Of a DNA stretch of 64,000 nt, positions 19,664 through 32,670 are shown piece after piece. The position numbers and the translations under genes were made by a program. The stretch covers positions 785,016-849,015 of the forward strand of contig VWRR01000002.1 in NCBI GenBank assembly GCA_013995675.1. Direction: 5' to 3'. This DNA comes from Cyanidiococcus yangmingshanensis (Eukaryota > Rhodophyta > Bangiophyceae > Cyanidiales > Cyanidiaceae). The notes under the pieces were generated by a model. The model did not search any database and was not told the origin of the DNA. It worked only from the letters and a program-made list of their open reading frames with translations. Each line of letters begins with the position of its first letter. The first letter of the stretch is position 1.

Positions 19664-22436
19664 TCAGGGTCTTGCTTCGTGCTCGCTGATCTGTTCACGG
19701 CGCTGAACGAGAACAATACCCTCTAGGACCGGCGCGTTACAGACCCATTCGTTGGTGGCGAGTTCTGCGCGTTCTCCAACGCCAATCAAAACTGGTGTTG
19801 TATGCGTTTGAAACCCTGTTATGGTTTTCGGACGTCCCGCTTGACCAACGGTGTCCACAGCTTGTCCGACGCGAACCAAAACAGGCACTGGCTCCTTCGA
19901 ATCTGCATCGAGAGTGATGAGGAAACGTGGTCGAGCAGCTAGTGCAAGCGCATAGAAGAAAAAGTGGTAGCGACCGAGTAAGGTCTCTCGCATGGAACCA
20001 GGACCCAGGCAGAGCACGAGCAGGGTCAGGAGCCCCGCTGCAGAGACCGGATCCAGCACCGCACCGTCCGAATAAAATGGGGCCAGCGTTAAAAGGCCTC
20101 GTCCAGCATGAGTCAGTCCTTGGGCCAGGCGAACGACAAAAAGCAACGAAGGATCTTCGTTGTAGAACGCTGAGAGCTCTCGCAAGAGTCCGGCTACTCG
20201 TGCTTGGTTGGTTCCCGCGGCAACCAGTCCCATTGCTAGAATGGCCCCTGCAGCTATCTCAGCATCACCATCATGACTCAGCTTGCTGAGTGTATCCACA
20301 ACTTCCAGCCGGGGATTCGAAACGTAAGCGAGTCCGAGTGCCAGCGGGACGGCTCGCCGCTGTTGATCCGATCCAAACTGCAGAATCCGATCAAACAAGC
20401 GCAGTGACATTTGCAGGGTGATACTCTCTCCAGCGGCATTTGCAGCGGCAGCCATTGGTGCAAGGCCGGTCTCCCAGCCGAGGAAGCGCTGCAGGGCAAG
20501 CACGTCACCGGCTCCAAAGTAAGCGCAGCACTCCACCATCTCGCTAATGAATGGTGCGTTCATACCCATCGCTTGCAACGCGTCGGTGACCGGTTCTATG
20601 GATAGACCGCGCTTGTGAAGATACAGTAGGCCGAGAGCCAGAGGGAAAAACCTTGCCAACGGATGCCTGAACGTTGATTCGTTCCTATTCTCGCTCCTCG
20701 ACGCTGAGTTGGGCGCAGTGCTCGGTCGTTTGGCGGCATCTGCTTCTCCCAATTCAGCAGTGTTGCCGAAACCGTTCGCTTGCACTGAGCGATCCGCGAC
20801 TTGCGCGGCATGCTCCTCATCCGCTTGGCGACGATGTGCTGAATCAGAGGGTGGCTCCAGTTCCATACGCTCCCGAGCTTGCGCCTCCTCAGCTTGCGAC
20901 GGCTTGGCTGACTCGGCTGCAGAATCAGCCTTGCTCTCATCCACGCCCGCAAAAGCCTCTGAATAGTGATCCTGAATCGCTTGAATAAATGTGGCTGCCA
21001 AGTCTGCATTCGCCGATGCCACAAAAACGAGACCTAGTGCGAGCGCGGTGACGGCTGCGACCTCCACCGGTGTGCTGGCATCCGCCAGTGTCGGCGCCAG
21101 CAGTTCCAGAATATCCATCCGATGGGTGCCAGCATACGCAAATCCCAGTCCTAGTATTGCTGCCAGCCGCATATGGGCATTCTCCGATTCAACGTACTCT
21201 GCGAGGAGCGCCAATGCCGCGTCGCAGTCGTCTGCAATGCGGCCACCGCTGAGGAGGCCGATCGCGAGTAGAGCCCCAGCCCGAACGTACTCCTCTGGGG
21301 AATAGAGGTACTTGTCGATCTCCGCAAGACCACCATCAATATCATAGAGGAAGATCATTCCCAAAGAAGCGGTGGCAGAGAGCATTCCGTGAGCGCGATT
21401 TCGAAAGATCCAGTTACGTCTCTCGTCCTCGGATGAACTCGTGATAAACTTGTCGGATCCGAACCCGGCATTCACAAAGGCATTCACCAGAGATGCGGCC
21501 AGATTCTCCCGAGCAGAGTCCATATGCGTAGATCCCAACAGCGTGCCCAAGCGCCTACCCGATTCCACCAAATGGGATTTGTAGATGTCGTCTGGGGTCT
21601 TGGCCTCGAGAATCTCAAGTTCCTGTGCTACGTCGTGATAGTGTCTCGACCAGTCTTTCGGCGTTTGCATCAGTTCCAGTTGCACTCGCATGGAACCTGG
21701 AGGCACCTGCTCCAGAGGCACAAGTTCCGGCTCACCGAGGATATTTGCAACGCGAAACGCGTGCGTATAACGCTTGGCCATGAGATAGAGGTCCAACGCC
21801 AGCTTCAGTGCATGCTTATTCTCCGGCTCAGGCAGGTAGTCTGCACAGGAAATGAGATAAAGGCAAACTCTATCCTGGCTCTGACGATCACTGAACTCCA
21901 GCTCTTTGAGTCGATCAAGTTCGCCGATTTCCAGACAAAAATCACAGGCATCAATTTCGGCGTGTTTCTCCATGAGGTTGCGGAGAATCTCAGTAACCAA
22001 CGCGTTCACCTCCGCACGCTCCACGACTTGTGCTTCCAGCGCTTCCCCAATCTCACCAACGAGTGACCGAACGTACTCTTGACCCCAGTAGCCGACGGAA
22101 ATCGACGCGTCTCCCTGTAAGCGAAAACGCAGACATTCGTAAGAGCCGGCCTCCGCCATCGTCATCGCCAACACCGACAGCAGATCAAAAAGGAACGATC
22201 CCTTCGGAGCACTTTCAGCTAGCTTCTTCAGCCGTACATAGTGTGGGCGAAGAAACTTGAGTGGCTTTGGCACAGATGTGAGTGAGGAAGTCGCCGAGCG
22301 ACACGCTTCACCAAGTGCCGTCAACGCTGCCGGCCTGAGTTGCTGGGTCGAATACGCGATCAACCAGAAGATCCAGGCGCTCTTTCAGCTCTGCATCCTC
22401 TGGTGACAGGTCAACTGTCTCCATGAATCCGTTCAT
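19664..22436 (-). CDS. RPN1: 26S proteasome regulatory subunit RPN1 (PSMD2), frame broken near N-terminus
   Basis: The largest base subunit of the 19S particle, a scaffold that docks ubiquitin shuttles and USP14. The N-terminal piece (ATG 22434-22436, MNGFMETVDLSPEDAELKERL to RVFDPAT) is in one frame. The remaining ~890 residues are in another from about 22340, so one extra base or two missing bases lie near 22335-22345. Downstream are SSLTSVPKPLKFLRPHY, SVLAMTMAEAGS and SVGYWGQEYVRSLVGEI, then PC repeats (AGALLAIGLLSGGR, AAILGLGFAYAGTHR, PLALGLAYVSNPR). It ends with HTTPVLIGVGERAELAT and VLEGIVLV. Overall length about 920 is normal. An acidic, low-complexity insert (about 500-560) splits the toroid. 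Confidence 0.95.
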
Positions 22437-23357
22437 GTTGAGATCTCGCGACAGTACCTGGATATGAAAACCCTTATAGACGTTCGCAAGTCGTGTCGCC
22501 AACGCCTGCCTGCTGAACGAGCGCGTGGCGGCCCACGACTGGCGCTGCTTGTGGCGAGTCGCGCGCGTCCTCCTGGGCATCAGTCCTTCGCGTACGAGAC
22601 CGATGCTGAATGCGCTATATTGTTGGTCTTGTTGACGGAGTTTGGTGCTCTTTATCTGTATCGAGCGAAGCTTTCTCGGATTGGCGATTGCGTCGTCATA
22701 TGCTGTTGGTGGGACCGTTGTTTGTCAAGCCTGACAAAGCGCTGGCGACTAGGATCGGTCTGTCCTCACTGCGCTCGAGGCGTGCGAGGCTCTCCCTGAG
22801 CAGCGCGTCGAGAGCAACGCACCCAACTGTACCGTCGGTTTCGAATGAGCGCTCTATCAAAATATGATGAAAAGCGGAGTCTTCCACTTCAAAGAGTCTC
22901 TATGTTGAATGCATGAGTCACACCGTGACTCGCTTTTGTACGTGGGCGGGTGCTGCCCGCCTGTGTCGCAGGGTCCTATCAACGTTCGCTGGAGAGCCGA
23001 TCCAGTTTCGTCGCGAGGCATTGTCAGGAGACTCACCGCGAGTGCAGTGTCACGGACAAATTCTTGCTCAACACACGGACAAGTTGTTGCCCCGTTTTCT
23101 TTTCGCTGCAGGTCCGAAGACGGCGTCTTCTCTATGGACTGCGGGTAGAACGAGCTTGATGTCCGGCAGTCGCTGAACGCGAATCAAGTGGGTACCGGGT
23201 TTCTTCTGGCGCCAAGCCATGGATATACTGTGGGTCTGTGCTGTAGCGGTCAGAGACGCATATCACAACTCGGTTCTAGGGATTGGTCATGCCGGACGAA
23301 TTTCTGGACAGAGTGTTCGCGTTCTGATGTACCACAAACGTGTCTCTAGAAGCGAGT
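22437..23357. other. Intergenic, nothing recognised
   Basis: About 920 bases between two minus-strand genes. Several ORFs of 60-110 codons overlap; none carries a recognisable domain. Confidence 0.35.
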
Positions 23358-24974
23358 TCAAAAGAGGTTTTGAATACGTTTGGCGTGAAGCCGAGCTGGC
23401 ATCTCCCCCAGCGCTGTTACCAGCGCACTCGTTACCACCGCAGGTACGCCAATACCCGGAAAAGAGTTCTCACCAGCCAATAGGAGACCAGATGGTAAGT
23501 CTGTTCGATTCCACGGGAGCAGCGGCTTTGCTCCAGTAAGTGCCACGATGACGTCGCAAATATCGTTCATGGGTCAGCGGGGTACCTATGAGTCTCATCC
23601 GAATCGAGTCGGAGTCAGCGGTACCTGGCACCACACGTGCGATCGCGTCGAGCAGCACCTGTCCTCTTTCGGCCTTCTTCGCTCGGTATGCGTCGCGGCT
23701 AAGACCTTTCCAAATATCGTATGGTTCCGTAGCCGGGGTGTAAGCATGCAGCGTGTGCTCCCCAGGACGCGATAGGGATGGATCCAGAACCGACGGAATC
23801 GAGATCGCCACCACATTTTGGGGCTCTGTTAATCGTTCCCAGTTATCGACAACAATATAGTGACAGTTGTAACCGTCGTGCTCGGCTGGTTGGCTTCCTC
23901 GCAATGTATCGGGAAAGAAACTGGAAGCGGCCTCAGGCGTCAGCGCTCGGAAAGCCAAGTGCACATGCAGAAAACTCGGTAAAGACTCTGCATTCGCTTT
24001 GAAGGAGGTGCTGCCGAGCAAGCGCTCAGTGTCCCATAGACTGATGCTACTGATCACTTTGCGCGCTTGCCCGAATGCGACGACCATCTGCGAGGACGAC
24101 CCCGATCACTCGCTGAGAGGATTCATCCATCCAGAAGGAATCCACGAGAGCGTTGGTGGAGATGTTGCCACCAGCGTGTCTCCAGTGCGTCTTTCAATGC
24201 ATCGGCCAGCGCAGACACACCGCCAAGCGGATATTCCAGGTAGGCCTCCTCTCCGTAGAAGGAGCGAAACATAAAGGCCATCTCCGCCGTGGGTGTGCCG
24301 TCAGAAGGTAGACCACTCAGCAGAAAGCACAGCAAATCCATCCAGCCACGCAGAAACGCATCCTTCACTCCGACTTGATCCAGAATACGAGAGAAGGGCG
24401 TCCGCATGAGCCCAAACTGAGGTGTATAGCGAAGCGCGCTCGGCAAGAAAGGCGTCGCTGTTCGCCACAGACCCCAGTCTCGTCGGAGAGCAACCGGTGG
24501 GATACTCACGGAAGCCGACGCGAGCGGCTCCATGAACTGCTGAAGCTTTCGAAACTGCGTCGCCGCTTCTGAGCCGCGAAGCTCACGAAGCGTGCTGCCA
24601 AAGTCGTCCACACCGACAGCGGAGTGGAAACGGCCCTCAGGGACGAGCACGCCCCAGGTGTGATAACGTACAACAGGTAGTTTGACGTCGAGTAGGCGCA
24701 GAAGCTGAGCCAACGGATCATGTCTATCTTTTGCACTAAGCGATCCTCCGGCGAACAGCGAGGGCCCAGTGTCAAAGCGATAGGGCCCAACCGAGAAGCC
24801 GTGAGCGGCTCCACCAACGCGCTCGTGTGCCTCGAGCACACAGACCGAGTAGCCCTGGTCAGCGAGCAATGCTCCAGTTGCTAGGCCACCAATGCCACCA
24901 CCAACGATGAGATAGTCAGCCCATTGAAACGCATTCAAGTTCTTCCTTCTCAACCTCAACTCAAATAGCCACAT
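23358..24974 (-). CDS. CRTISO/CrtH-type carotenoid isomerase-like FAD protein, three frame breaks
   Basis: Starts at ATG 24972-24974. The Rossmann motif YLIVGGGIGGLATGALLADQG (FAD binding) is near residue 22, then RVGGAAHGF and FDTGPSLFAGG, continuing to YPLGGVSALADALKDALE. The frame then shifts at about 24173 (next block NISTNALVDSFWMDE...GVVLADGRRIR), at about 24062 (KVISSISLWDTERLL), and at about 23520. Each shift is resolved by removing one base. The C-terminal hallmarks are GTPLTHERYLRRHRGTY and AGENSFPGIGVPAV. CRTISO converts poly-cis-lycopene to all-trans in plastids; CRTISO-like paralogues cannot be excluded. No clear transit peptide in frame; a Ser/Ala-rich ORF just upstream (24956-25144) could supply it in another frame. 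Confidence 0.85.
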
Positions 24975-25929
24975 TTATGAACATGCAACGGGAGCTGAAG
25001 CTGCAGAGTGAACAGCGTCACTAGGGCCCCATTGCTCGCCTTATCATTTGCGTTTGGCGTTGTCATGGCATCGGGCGTCACACGTCGCCTCCCGGCTTGG
25101 CCGACTACAGCACTGGCCGGAGACGCGTCCAGAACACAAGACATTGGCTAGGGCGAGCGCTCTGGACCAGAGTCGCATGCCTCGAACACCTTTGCCAGCA
25201 GAATGGAGGCTGCCGCTTGGATCAGGGTCGAATGCCCCTCGGTTCCTTTCAGTGCTATATGATGCAGTCTCGAGGAGGGTCTGGTCCCACGCTACGCATT
25301 CATTAGGTATTGATCTCGATGCTCGACGGCACAGAAGGATTCCAGAAACGAGGCAGAGTGGATACAGCACAGACGTGAGACAAGTCTGCGAGAGCGGCTC
25401 CCTGCAGCGACGGATTCCAACGCTGGTCCATCGACTCGGTGCCAGCCACGATTTCCAGGGAATAGGATCGGGTGGGTCTCCAAGCCAATACCCATAGGTC
25501 CAGCAACGATCCGATTCGTTCCATGGACATTGGAGGTGTTTGCCTTGTCACTCACTGAGTGCCGTCAAGGCCTGGGTGATGAACAACTGAACCGAGTCAT
25601 CGACGTTCCTCACGCTAGCGACTGCTTGCGCTTCCAGGCTGGTCCGCGAGCCGCACACGAAAGGATCAGGGCCGGCTGGATCCTGACACCGGCGAACGCC
25701 TCCGGACAGGAATACGATAACGACTCGTCCGTGGAGACTTGTATGTTTGTTGAGCGGACCATGGGCGCTTTGGGGACCTCCATGTGGTGCTTCATAGATG
25801 GAGTGATTTTACAACAGGTCTTCGTGGATCTAAACTGCTCTGAGCGTCTTCGCAGGCGCGGGCGTCTTTTTTGTTCTCGAGCTCGTGGGGATGGCTTTCT
25901 GAGACGGCCGCAGGGTGCCTCGGCTCCTG
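24975..25929. other. Intergenic, nothing secure
   Basis: About 950 bases between divergent genes. Holds the possible missing 5' coding part of the CRTISO-like gene and overlapping ORFs without recognisable domains. Confidence 0.3.
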
Positions 25930-27308
25930 ATGCATGCGAGTGCAGGGGACCCGGACTCGTGGCGAGATGTTGCACGTTCTGTCTCTGGTTCAGTGGATGC
26001 TGGGAAGGTGAAGGCGTCGCGGGAACGGCCGCCGCCTCAGTGGGTAGCGCCACCTCCGGGCTTTGAACTGACAAGTGACTCGGAGACTAGCTCTTCATGG
26101 GCCTCTTGGCGTGATGCGACCCGAGCGATGCGAGCGGAGCAACAGGAACTACAAGAAGCGTGTGGAGCGTGGCGAGTTGATACGCGACTGCGGAGGAGGA
26201 GCGAAACTTTTGGCGAGCTGCGGCCTCGGAGCTCGGGGCACCGGCTCACGTTGACCGCTCGGCCGCAGCAGCGTCCACGGGGTCTCCTCTGTCGGGCGAA
26301 GAGAGCGCAGTGTCAGGGGAGCAAGCAGGAACTGGGGATGAAGGTTCAAGTATTCCCGACTCGGACGAAGAATGGGATCCAGATACATCTTGGCTTCAGA
26401 GCTATGCTCCGGTTGGAATAGAAACATCCACTGAAGGAGAACCAGCTGATCCGGAAATGCAGCAAACTTCTTGGTATTCAGGGTTTGGGAGTCAGTCTCC
26501 TGACGAGGGAAGCGCAGGCTCCGGAGACGCTGAGCGGGACCAGGGATGGGGTCTTTCTTCAAAGGCAACGGATGTAATTAGAGACGCCGCCAGTGAAGAG
26601 GAGGAATTTGAACCTCGCGACCCGAAGAAGGAGACGGCATTCTGGCGAGGAGCGGCCCAGGAACTGATCGGAAAGTCGACAGCATCCGAGTCCGTGGACG
26701 CACCATCCGATGACTTTGAACCTCGCGACCCGAAGAAGGAGACGGCATTCTGGCGAGGAGCGGCCCAGGAACTGATCGGAAAGTCGACTGCATCCGAGTC
26801 CGTGGACGCACCATCCGACGACTTTGAACCCCGCGACCCGAAGAAGGAGACGGCATTCTGGCGAGGAGCGGCCCAGGAACTGATCGGGAGCCTAGCTCCA
26901 TCACCTGAGCACGAGACGGAAGAGCATTCGTCAGCATCCGTATCGTATCCTGACTCGAGCATGGATTCTGCCTGGCCTTTAGAAGTATCGGCAGAGGAGC
27001 CGACCGATCCTGCGGAAGTTTGGGCAGCTTGGCGCTCGACGCAAAGCTCATTCAGCGCAACACCCGAGTCATCAGCATCAGTCGCTGAGACAAACTGGGA
27101 GTCGCTTCCAGACAATGAACGATGGAATCAATGGCGCGATCAACAACGAAAGAGCTGGGAAGGTGCTCTAGATGACCTCAACCGTCGTCATCCGAGTGAT
27201 CGAGGCAAGCCTCGTACCGAAAAAGGCACGATCGACCGATGGCGTGAGGCTGCCTCAGAACTCTGGCAAAGCGCACCGAACCCAAACGAGACTCAGGATT
27301 CATCGTAG
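25930..27308 (+). CDS. Acidic WR-repeat protein (W-R-x-A-A-x-E-L modules), frame broken
   Basis: Begins at ATG 25930 (SWRDVARSVSGS, PPPQWVAPPPGFE, SWASWRDATRAM); the frame changes near 26190. The second part continues in an open frame with EERNFWRAAASELG, a disordered acidic stretch, and three tandem 36-residue repeats. It ends after AEVWAAWRST, RWNQWRDQQRKSWEGALDDL and IDRWREAASELWQ. About nine short amphipathic helices of the type W-R-x-(A/T)-x-x-x-L alternate with acidic Ser/Glu/Asp/Pro linkers. No globular domain, signal peptide or TM segment. I do not recognise the family; the multivalent helix-linker design suggests a scaffold that binds one partner repeatedly (inference). The frame change needs one missing or two extra bases. 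Confidence 0.65.
26607..26898 (+). repeat. Three 108-bp in-frame tandem repeats
   Basis: Copies begin at 26607, 26715 and 26823 with tttgaacc. The first two are nearly base-identical over 108 bp and the third is truncated at about 75 bp. They encode FEPRDPKKETAFWRGAAQEL followed by a Ser/Asp linker. Near-identity at silent sites indicates recent expansion. Confidence 0.95.
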
Positions 27309-27605
27309 GTTTTCAGCGAGATGTCTTCCCCAAAGACCGGACCATGACTGGATATTGGATCGAGATGCAGAGCAAGCCGCTGTGAGCCTTTTATCGCATG
27401 ACGTTTAGATACCAGTACCGGAGCAGCGAGAGCCGTCCATCATGAAGCATGGTCGTCGAGACTCGAGCAATACCCTCAACTGTATCCTACCCAATGCTCC
27501 TGAGATGCCTCATCGCAGTCCAATTATGTTCGGGGACCTACCAAAGGCGCTTACTGAATGGAACGGCCAACTGAAAAGCTCTACGGCAGCGTAGTGATAG
27601 ACCGC

Positions 27606-30600
27606 TTACCCCCATTGTGTCAGCCGTTCCAGTGCCTCCGACAACTGGGTGATCTCCTGCTCGGAACGCTCGAGATGCTGCATGCACCGTTCTCGAACAG
27701 CCGCTGGTACCCGTTCGTCGTAGCCCTGCAGTTGCTCGCGAGAACGCTGGGCTGCCCGTTCTGCTTCGGTAAGTTTGACTCGCAGTTTCGCCCTTTCGAC
27801 CTGCACATCGACGAGACCGACAAGATGCAAGTAAACACTGATCTTGGGAGCGACGAGCTGCACGCCGCATTGGTTTGCCTCTGGTGGGGGCTCTGACTGG
27901 ATATGCACCCGGTCACATAGGGCCAAGGTTCTTACCAGCGAGGCGTAGTCCTGCTGGCCACCGACAATCCATACCTGTGGACGCGCTGCTTTCCTGACCT
28001 GGTACAGCGTCCGCAACGAACGAATGCCGTGGATCACGAGCATTGCCTCCTGGACGAGCGTCTCAGCGGGCGCATCGCGCGGTCCCCCCTCTGGGTAGGA
28101 TGCGATCATGATGGATTCGGCACGTGTCGGCAACGGTAGTCGTTGGTACAACTCCTCAGTCACATAGGGCATCATGGGATGAAGTAAACGAAGACCCTCG
28201 TCGAGGCACTCGAGCAGCACTTGGCGCGCCGCATCAGCGGAACCCGGTGCTGTCACCGACACCGATGATGCATCAGTGCCGTATACGCGAGGTTTGATCG
28301 CCTCCAAGTAGATGTCGCAGAGCTCGTACAGCCAAAAGTGGTGCAACGCCTGAACGGCATCCGCAAACTCATACTGCGAGAGTGCCCTGTTGCATCGGGT
28401 AGCGCAGTCTGCCAGTCGAGAGCGGATCCAGCGGTCCTCAAGCGCGACCGCTGTTCTCTTGTTGGTAGTGCCGCTGCCATCAAGTCGATTCGTTTCAATC
28501 GACATTCCCGCACTCGTTAATTGAACTGGGGCCTCTCGTTCAACCTGCAAAAGGCCGAGCGCAAAACGCACTGCATTCCAGAGTTTGTTACAAAAGTGAC
28601 GATAGGCTACGACACGGGCAACGTCCAGATTAATATCTCGACCTTGAAGCGTATAAGCGAGAAGCCCAAAACGTAACGCATCCGTGCCACACTCGGGGAT
28701 GCCGTGCTCTCCATACTCGATACGTTGCATCTTCTTCGCTTTTTCGATCTCGCGGGGGTCCAAATTCCCCGCCAGCAGCTTGGCGTGCAGTTGCTCCAAG
28801 GATGCCCCTTCAATGACCTCCAGTGGATCGATGACATTTCCCAGTGATTTGGACATTTTCCGACCGTACTTGTCACGCACGATGGCGTGCAGATACACGA
28901 TGGAAAAAGGTAACGAGCCGGTGAGCTCTATACCGAGCATGACCATTCGCGCGACCCAGAAGAAGAGAATATCATGTCCCGTCTCCAACAAGGTTGTGGG
29001 ATAAAAGGCATCAAGTTCTTCGTTTTTCGTAGCCTCATCCGGCCATCCAAAGACTGAGAATGGAAAGAGACCAGAGGAGAACCAGGTGTCGAGGACGTCC
29101 TCGTCCTGCTGGAGCGTATCACGATATGCCTCTGGTGCCTTCTCTCTCGCTTGCTCTGCGTTTCGTGCCACGATCCATTGCTCTGATCCTGAATCCGCGT
29201 CAATATATCGCCAGGCGGGGATGCGATGGCCCCACCAAAGCTGGCGCGATATGCACCAATCACGGATATTCTCCAGCCAACGGCTCCAAGTCGCTCGGTG
29301 AAACTCAGGTAGAATGGTTAGGCGTTGCTCCTCGACTGCCTGAATGGCCGCTTGTGCCATTTGGTTGCAGTTGACCCACCACTGCGGTTTCAGCATCGGT
29401 TCGATGATGTCAGTTGGTGCGTGAACAGAGAGCGAGACGCATCGCATGGCTCTCTTTTCCCCGAAGAAGCCCGCGTTTGGCCAACGCTCGCTCTACTTCG
29501 ACTCGAGCCTCGTAGCGCATCATTCCCACGAACTCACCAGCCTGATCGTTGAGTCGACCCTCATCGTCAAAGATAACGATGAACGGTAGATTGTGGCGAA
29601 GACCGCATTCGTAATCGTTGGGATCATGAGCCGGTGTAACCTTCACGCAACCAGTACCGAAAGTCATATCAACGAGTTGGGCATCACCGATGACGGTGAG
29701 CTCGCGACCCGGCAGAAAAGGGTGCTGCAGGCGCTGCCCAATGAGATCACGGTAGCGAGGGTCATCCGGGTGGACTGCAACCGCAACATCGCCAAGCATC
29801 GTCTCCAGACGAGTAGTGGCCACAACGAGTTCGCAGACGCCGTTCGGAGCTGGCCTCTCCAGAGGATAGGCGAATTGCGTCAGGACGCCAACCTCTACTT
29901 CGGCTTCGTGACCAGGAACTCGTCGCAGCTCTCGTCCCGGGATATCCACGTATTCAACTTCGATATCGCTCAGTGCAGTGCGAAGCCGACAGCACCAATT
30001 CACGAGGCGCGTGCCTCGATAGATGAGGCCGCGCTCATGCAAACGAACGAAGGCCTCTACGACGGCTCGTGAAAGCTTTTCATTCATGGTAAACTGCTCA
30101 CGGCTCCAGTCGACGGATGCACCAAGGCGACGCAGTTGATCGCAGATGCGACCCCCATACTCCCGCTTATAGGACCAGACGTACTGCACAAAGTCCTCCC
30201 GTCCAAGATCATGTCGGGTGAGCTTTCGCTCCTTCATGAGCTTTCGCTCGACCACAGTCTGTGTGGCAATTCCTGCATGGTCAGTCCCTGGTACCCATAG
30301 CGTGACATGTCCTTTCATCCGATGCCAACGTGTCAGGCAGTCTTGGATCGCACACATGAGGGTATGACCGAGATGCAACGTACCGGTCACGTTCGGTGGG
30401 GGCATCACCATGACGAAGCGTTTGCTCTGGTCTGTTTGATTACGAGCGCTGCTCGTCGAAACGGTAAAGAAGCCACGGGCCTGCCACCAGTCGTACCACG
30501 CAGCTTCGACCGAGCGCGGGTAGTATGCAGGAGCCATTGGCTTCCTCATGAGCGCCTTGTACGCACCCTTGGGCGTCTGGTCAACGTATTCAAGCGGCAG

Positions 30601-30894
30601 CTCTTTCGAAGTGGATTCAGCGTCAGTCTCGTTTGCCTTAGAGGCGAATTTGGCAGTCTTTTCGCCATCATCGGCGAAGGAGGCACTGCTTGCTGCTTGA
30701 CGCGCCTCGCGGATAGCCGCTTGTGCTTGAGCTTTCAGTGCCTTTTGCTCCGCTTTTTCTAATAGTTTTGCCAACTTTTTCTGTCTGGCTTTTGGCAGCT
30801 GTGCTCGTTCCTCCGCGCTCATTTGTTGAAACTCCTCCAGTGTCACCTCTCGACCTGTCGCAGAGGGCTCGTGGGAGCCCGCACCTGTGGACAT
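27606..30894 (-). CDS. VARS: Valyl-tRNA synthetase, one frame break
   Basis: Class I aminoacyl-tRNA synthetase that charges tRNA-Val and edits Thr-tRNA. Start taken at ATG 30892-30894. A Lys/Ala/Gln-rich helical N-terminal extension (~1-90) precedes YYPRSVEAAWYDWW. Then come PPPNVTGTLHLGH (HIGH motif, ~173), WVPGTDHAGIATQ and the editing domain with TTRLETMLGD and GTGCVKVTPAHDPNDYE. The frame breaks at about 29412, inside the conserved CSRTN-DIIEPMLKPQWW; one extra base explains it. The second part has ISRQLWWGHRIPAW, GRKMSKSLGN (KMSKS, ~678), the anticodon-binding domain and a C-terminal coiled-coil arm typical of ValRS. Cytosolic and/or organellar targeting cannot be decided; no clear transit peptide. 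Confidence 0.96.
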
Positions 30895-32670
30895 GACTTG
30901 GCGTTCCTCTGGCAACTATCCTGCCTTGCTTCACAGAATTGATCTGGTCCCACCAGTGGGGTTCGTAGAACCTAAACAGAATCTTATGGAAAAGGAGATG
31001 GATTCGGAAGTAGAGTCCTCGATCGCCTTCGATCGAGCTTGCCGTCACCTGCCAAAACAGGGTGCACTTCAAGGGCTCTTGAGAAGTATCGTAGCGCTGG
31101 GCATGTTGGCCGCCGATGACGTTCGGCGCGGCACTGGCGGCCAGATGCGCATGCAACCGCACACGCTCGGCAAGACCTGGGACGCTGGATTTCTACCTCG
31201 TTTGTGGCCAGTACGCTCTGAATGGTGCTCATTGTGCCTTTTAGATACGGCTATCGGGCATATACGTCTTTTATGGAAGCGGGATTCGTTGATGCTATAG
31301 CGAAAATTGAAGCGAAAACGCTCCATAACCCTGAACGTCGCTGCATACCGAAATCGCGATTTCAACTCAGCTTGCCCATGGTGTGTTTCATCGACCGTCC
31401 AAAACCCGAGAAGGACAGGGAGTTGTGATGCCTCAGAGCTAGCAGCACATCCGTAACCGGTAGATCCCATGAAAGCGTTGCACGTCGAATTTGGTACCAT
31501 TGCGTGCATGCTTCACACTCGTGGAGCACCTGAGGAGATGCTGAGGTCACCTTGATGCTTCAGGTACATGCCAACGCATTGTTTCCATTTGCAGCAGACC
31601 TGAGGAGGCATGGGGGCCGTACCACCGTCCTGCACTACATGGCTGGTACGGCTGCGTAAAATCAATCAACTACATTAGGATGCGCTCTTCGTCTCTAAAG
31701 GGTTCTTTACAAAACCACGATAACGAGTCGATCCTCCTTATAAACAGATCCTGCGGGTGAGAAACCGATTTTTGTCAGCTTCATCTTCCAGAGAACAACC
31801 CGTTTTTTCTGTGCAAACATACTGCACTTGACACTTTGCCAGCGCGTGCGGGCGCGCAGAACCAAGACACCGCGCTTCCCAGAACAGCTGCTCAGGTGTC
31901 GCTGGCACGACTGGCATCGCAATTGTACGGGCCATGCATCGAACACGGATTTACAATGCACGGATAATGAGGTTTGCGCCAACGCTCACCATCGCATCGG
32001 CGTGACATGGCCAGGTTTCCCACACGGCACCCATCGATCGCCTCGAGGACCATGCGCGCAAACGATATCACTACTTGATCCGAACGCTTCCTTTGCTGCC
32101 GAAAAATCAGAGTCCTCCAGCCCGACCAGAGATCACGAGTTTGGAAAGAACACAACCTTCCACCCAGTTGTGCACACACTGACGTACCTGCATCCAATGC
32201 ACGGTATGCGTATGCGACGCGATTCCAGAGTAGCGGACACGCAGCGTCCGACCCGCGCTTCGGCATTGCGCACGGAACGTGCGAGCCCAGCGCCGATCGA
32301 GACGGCGTGCACCCGACAAGGCGTGCAGCGCGCACGGTCGTCTGCTGCACCCCGCGCACGCGTCATCGATCTGGCCAGCGCTCGGGCGATTCGAGGCGTG
32401 TGCCTGCGCGGGGCACGCGAGCTCCCGCCGACGCACCTGCATGGCGATCTGTGGTCTGGCGCAGATCCCATTCGACGCCCCAGCACCACGCGTCTCCGCC
32501 TTCAGGAAGGCAATCTGGGCGACGTCGGCCGAATAGACGACATACGGGTTGTCCAGGTGCTCGTGTTTCAGTGCGTGCCTGGTTGCTCGCTTGCTTGCAC
32601 GTTCGAAGTGTTGCGCGAAACGTGGCCTATCGAGTTATTCTGTTCTTCTCAAGTAACAACTGTACCCGCA
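30895..32670. other. Intergenic, nothing recognised
   Basis: About 1.8 kb. An open frame extends 281 codons upstream of the PsbQ' ATG, but its sequence is Arg/Thr/Pro-rich and dense in opposing ORFs, so it looks non-coding and probably contains the PsbQ' promoter. Confidence 0.35.

Noticed and set aside
31828-32670. 281-codon extension upstream of PsbQ'
   Set aside because: It lacks a suitable ATG, is Arg/Thr/Pro-rich with dense opposing ORFs, and the targeting sequence fits the start at 32671.
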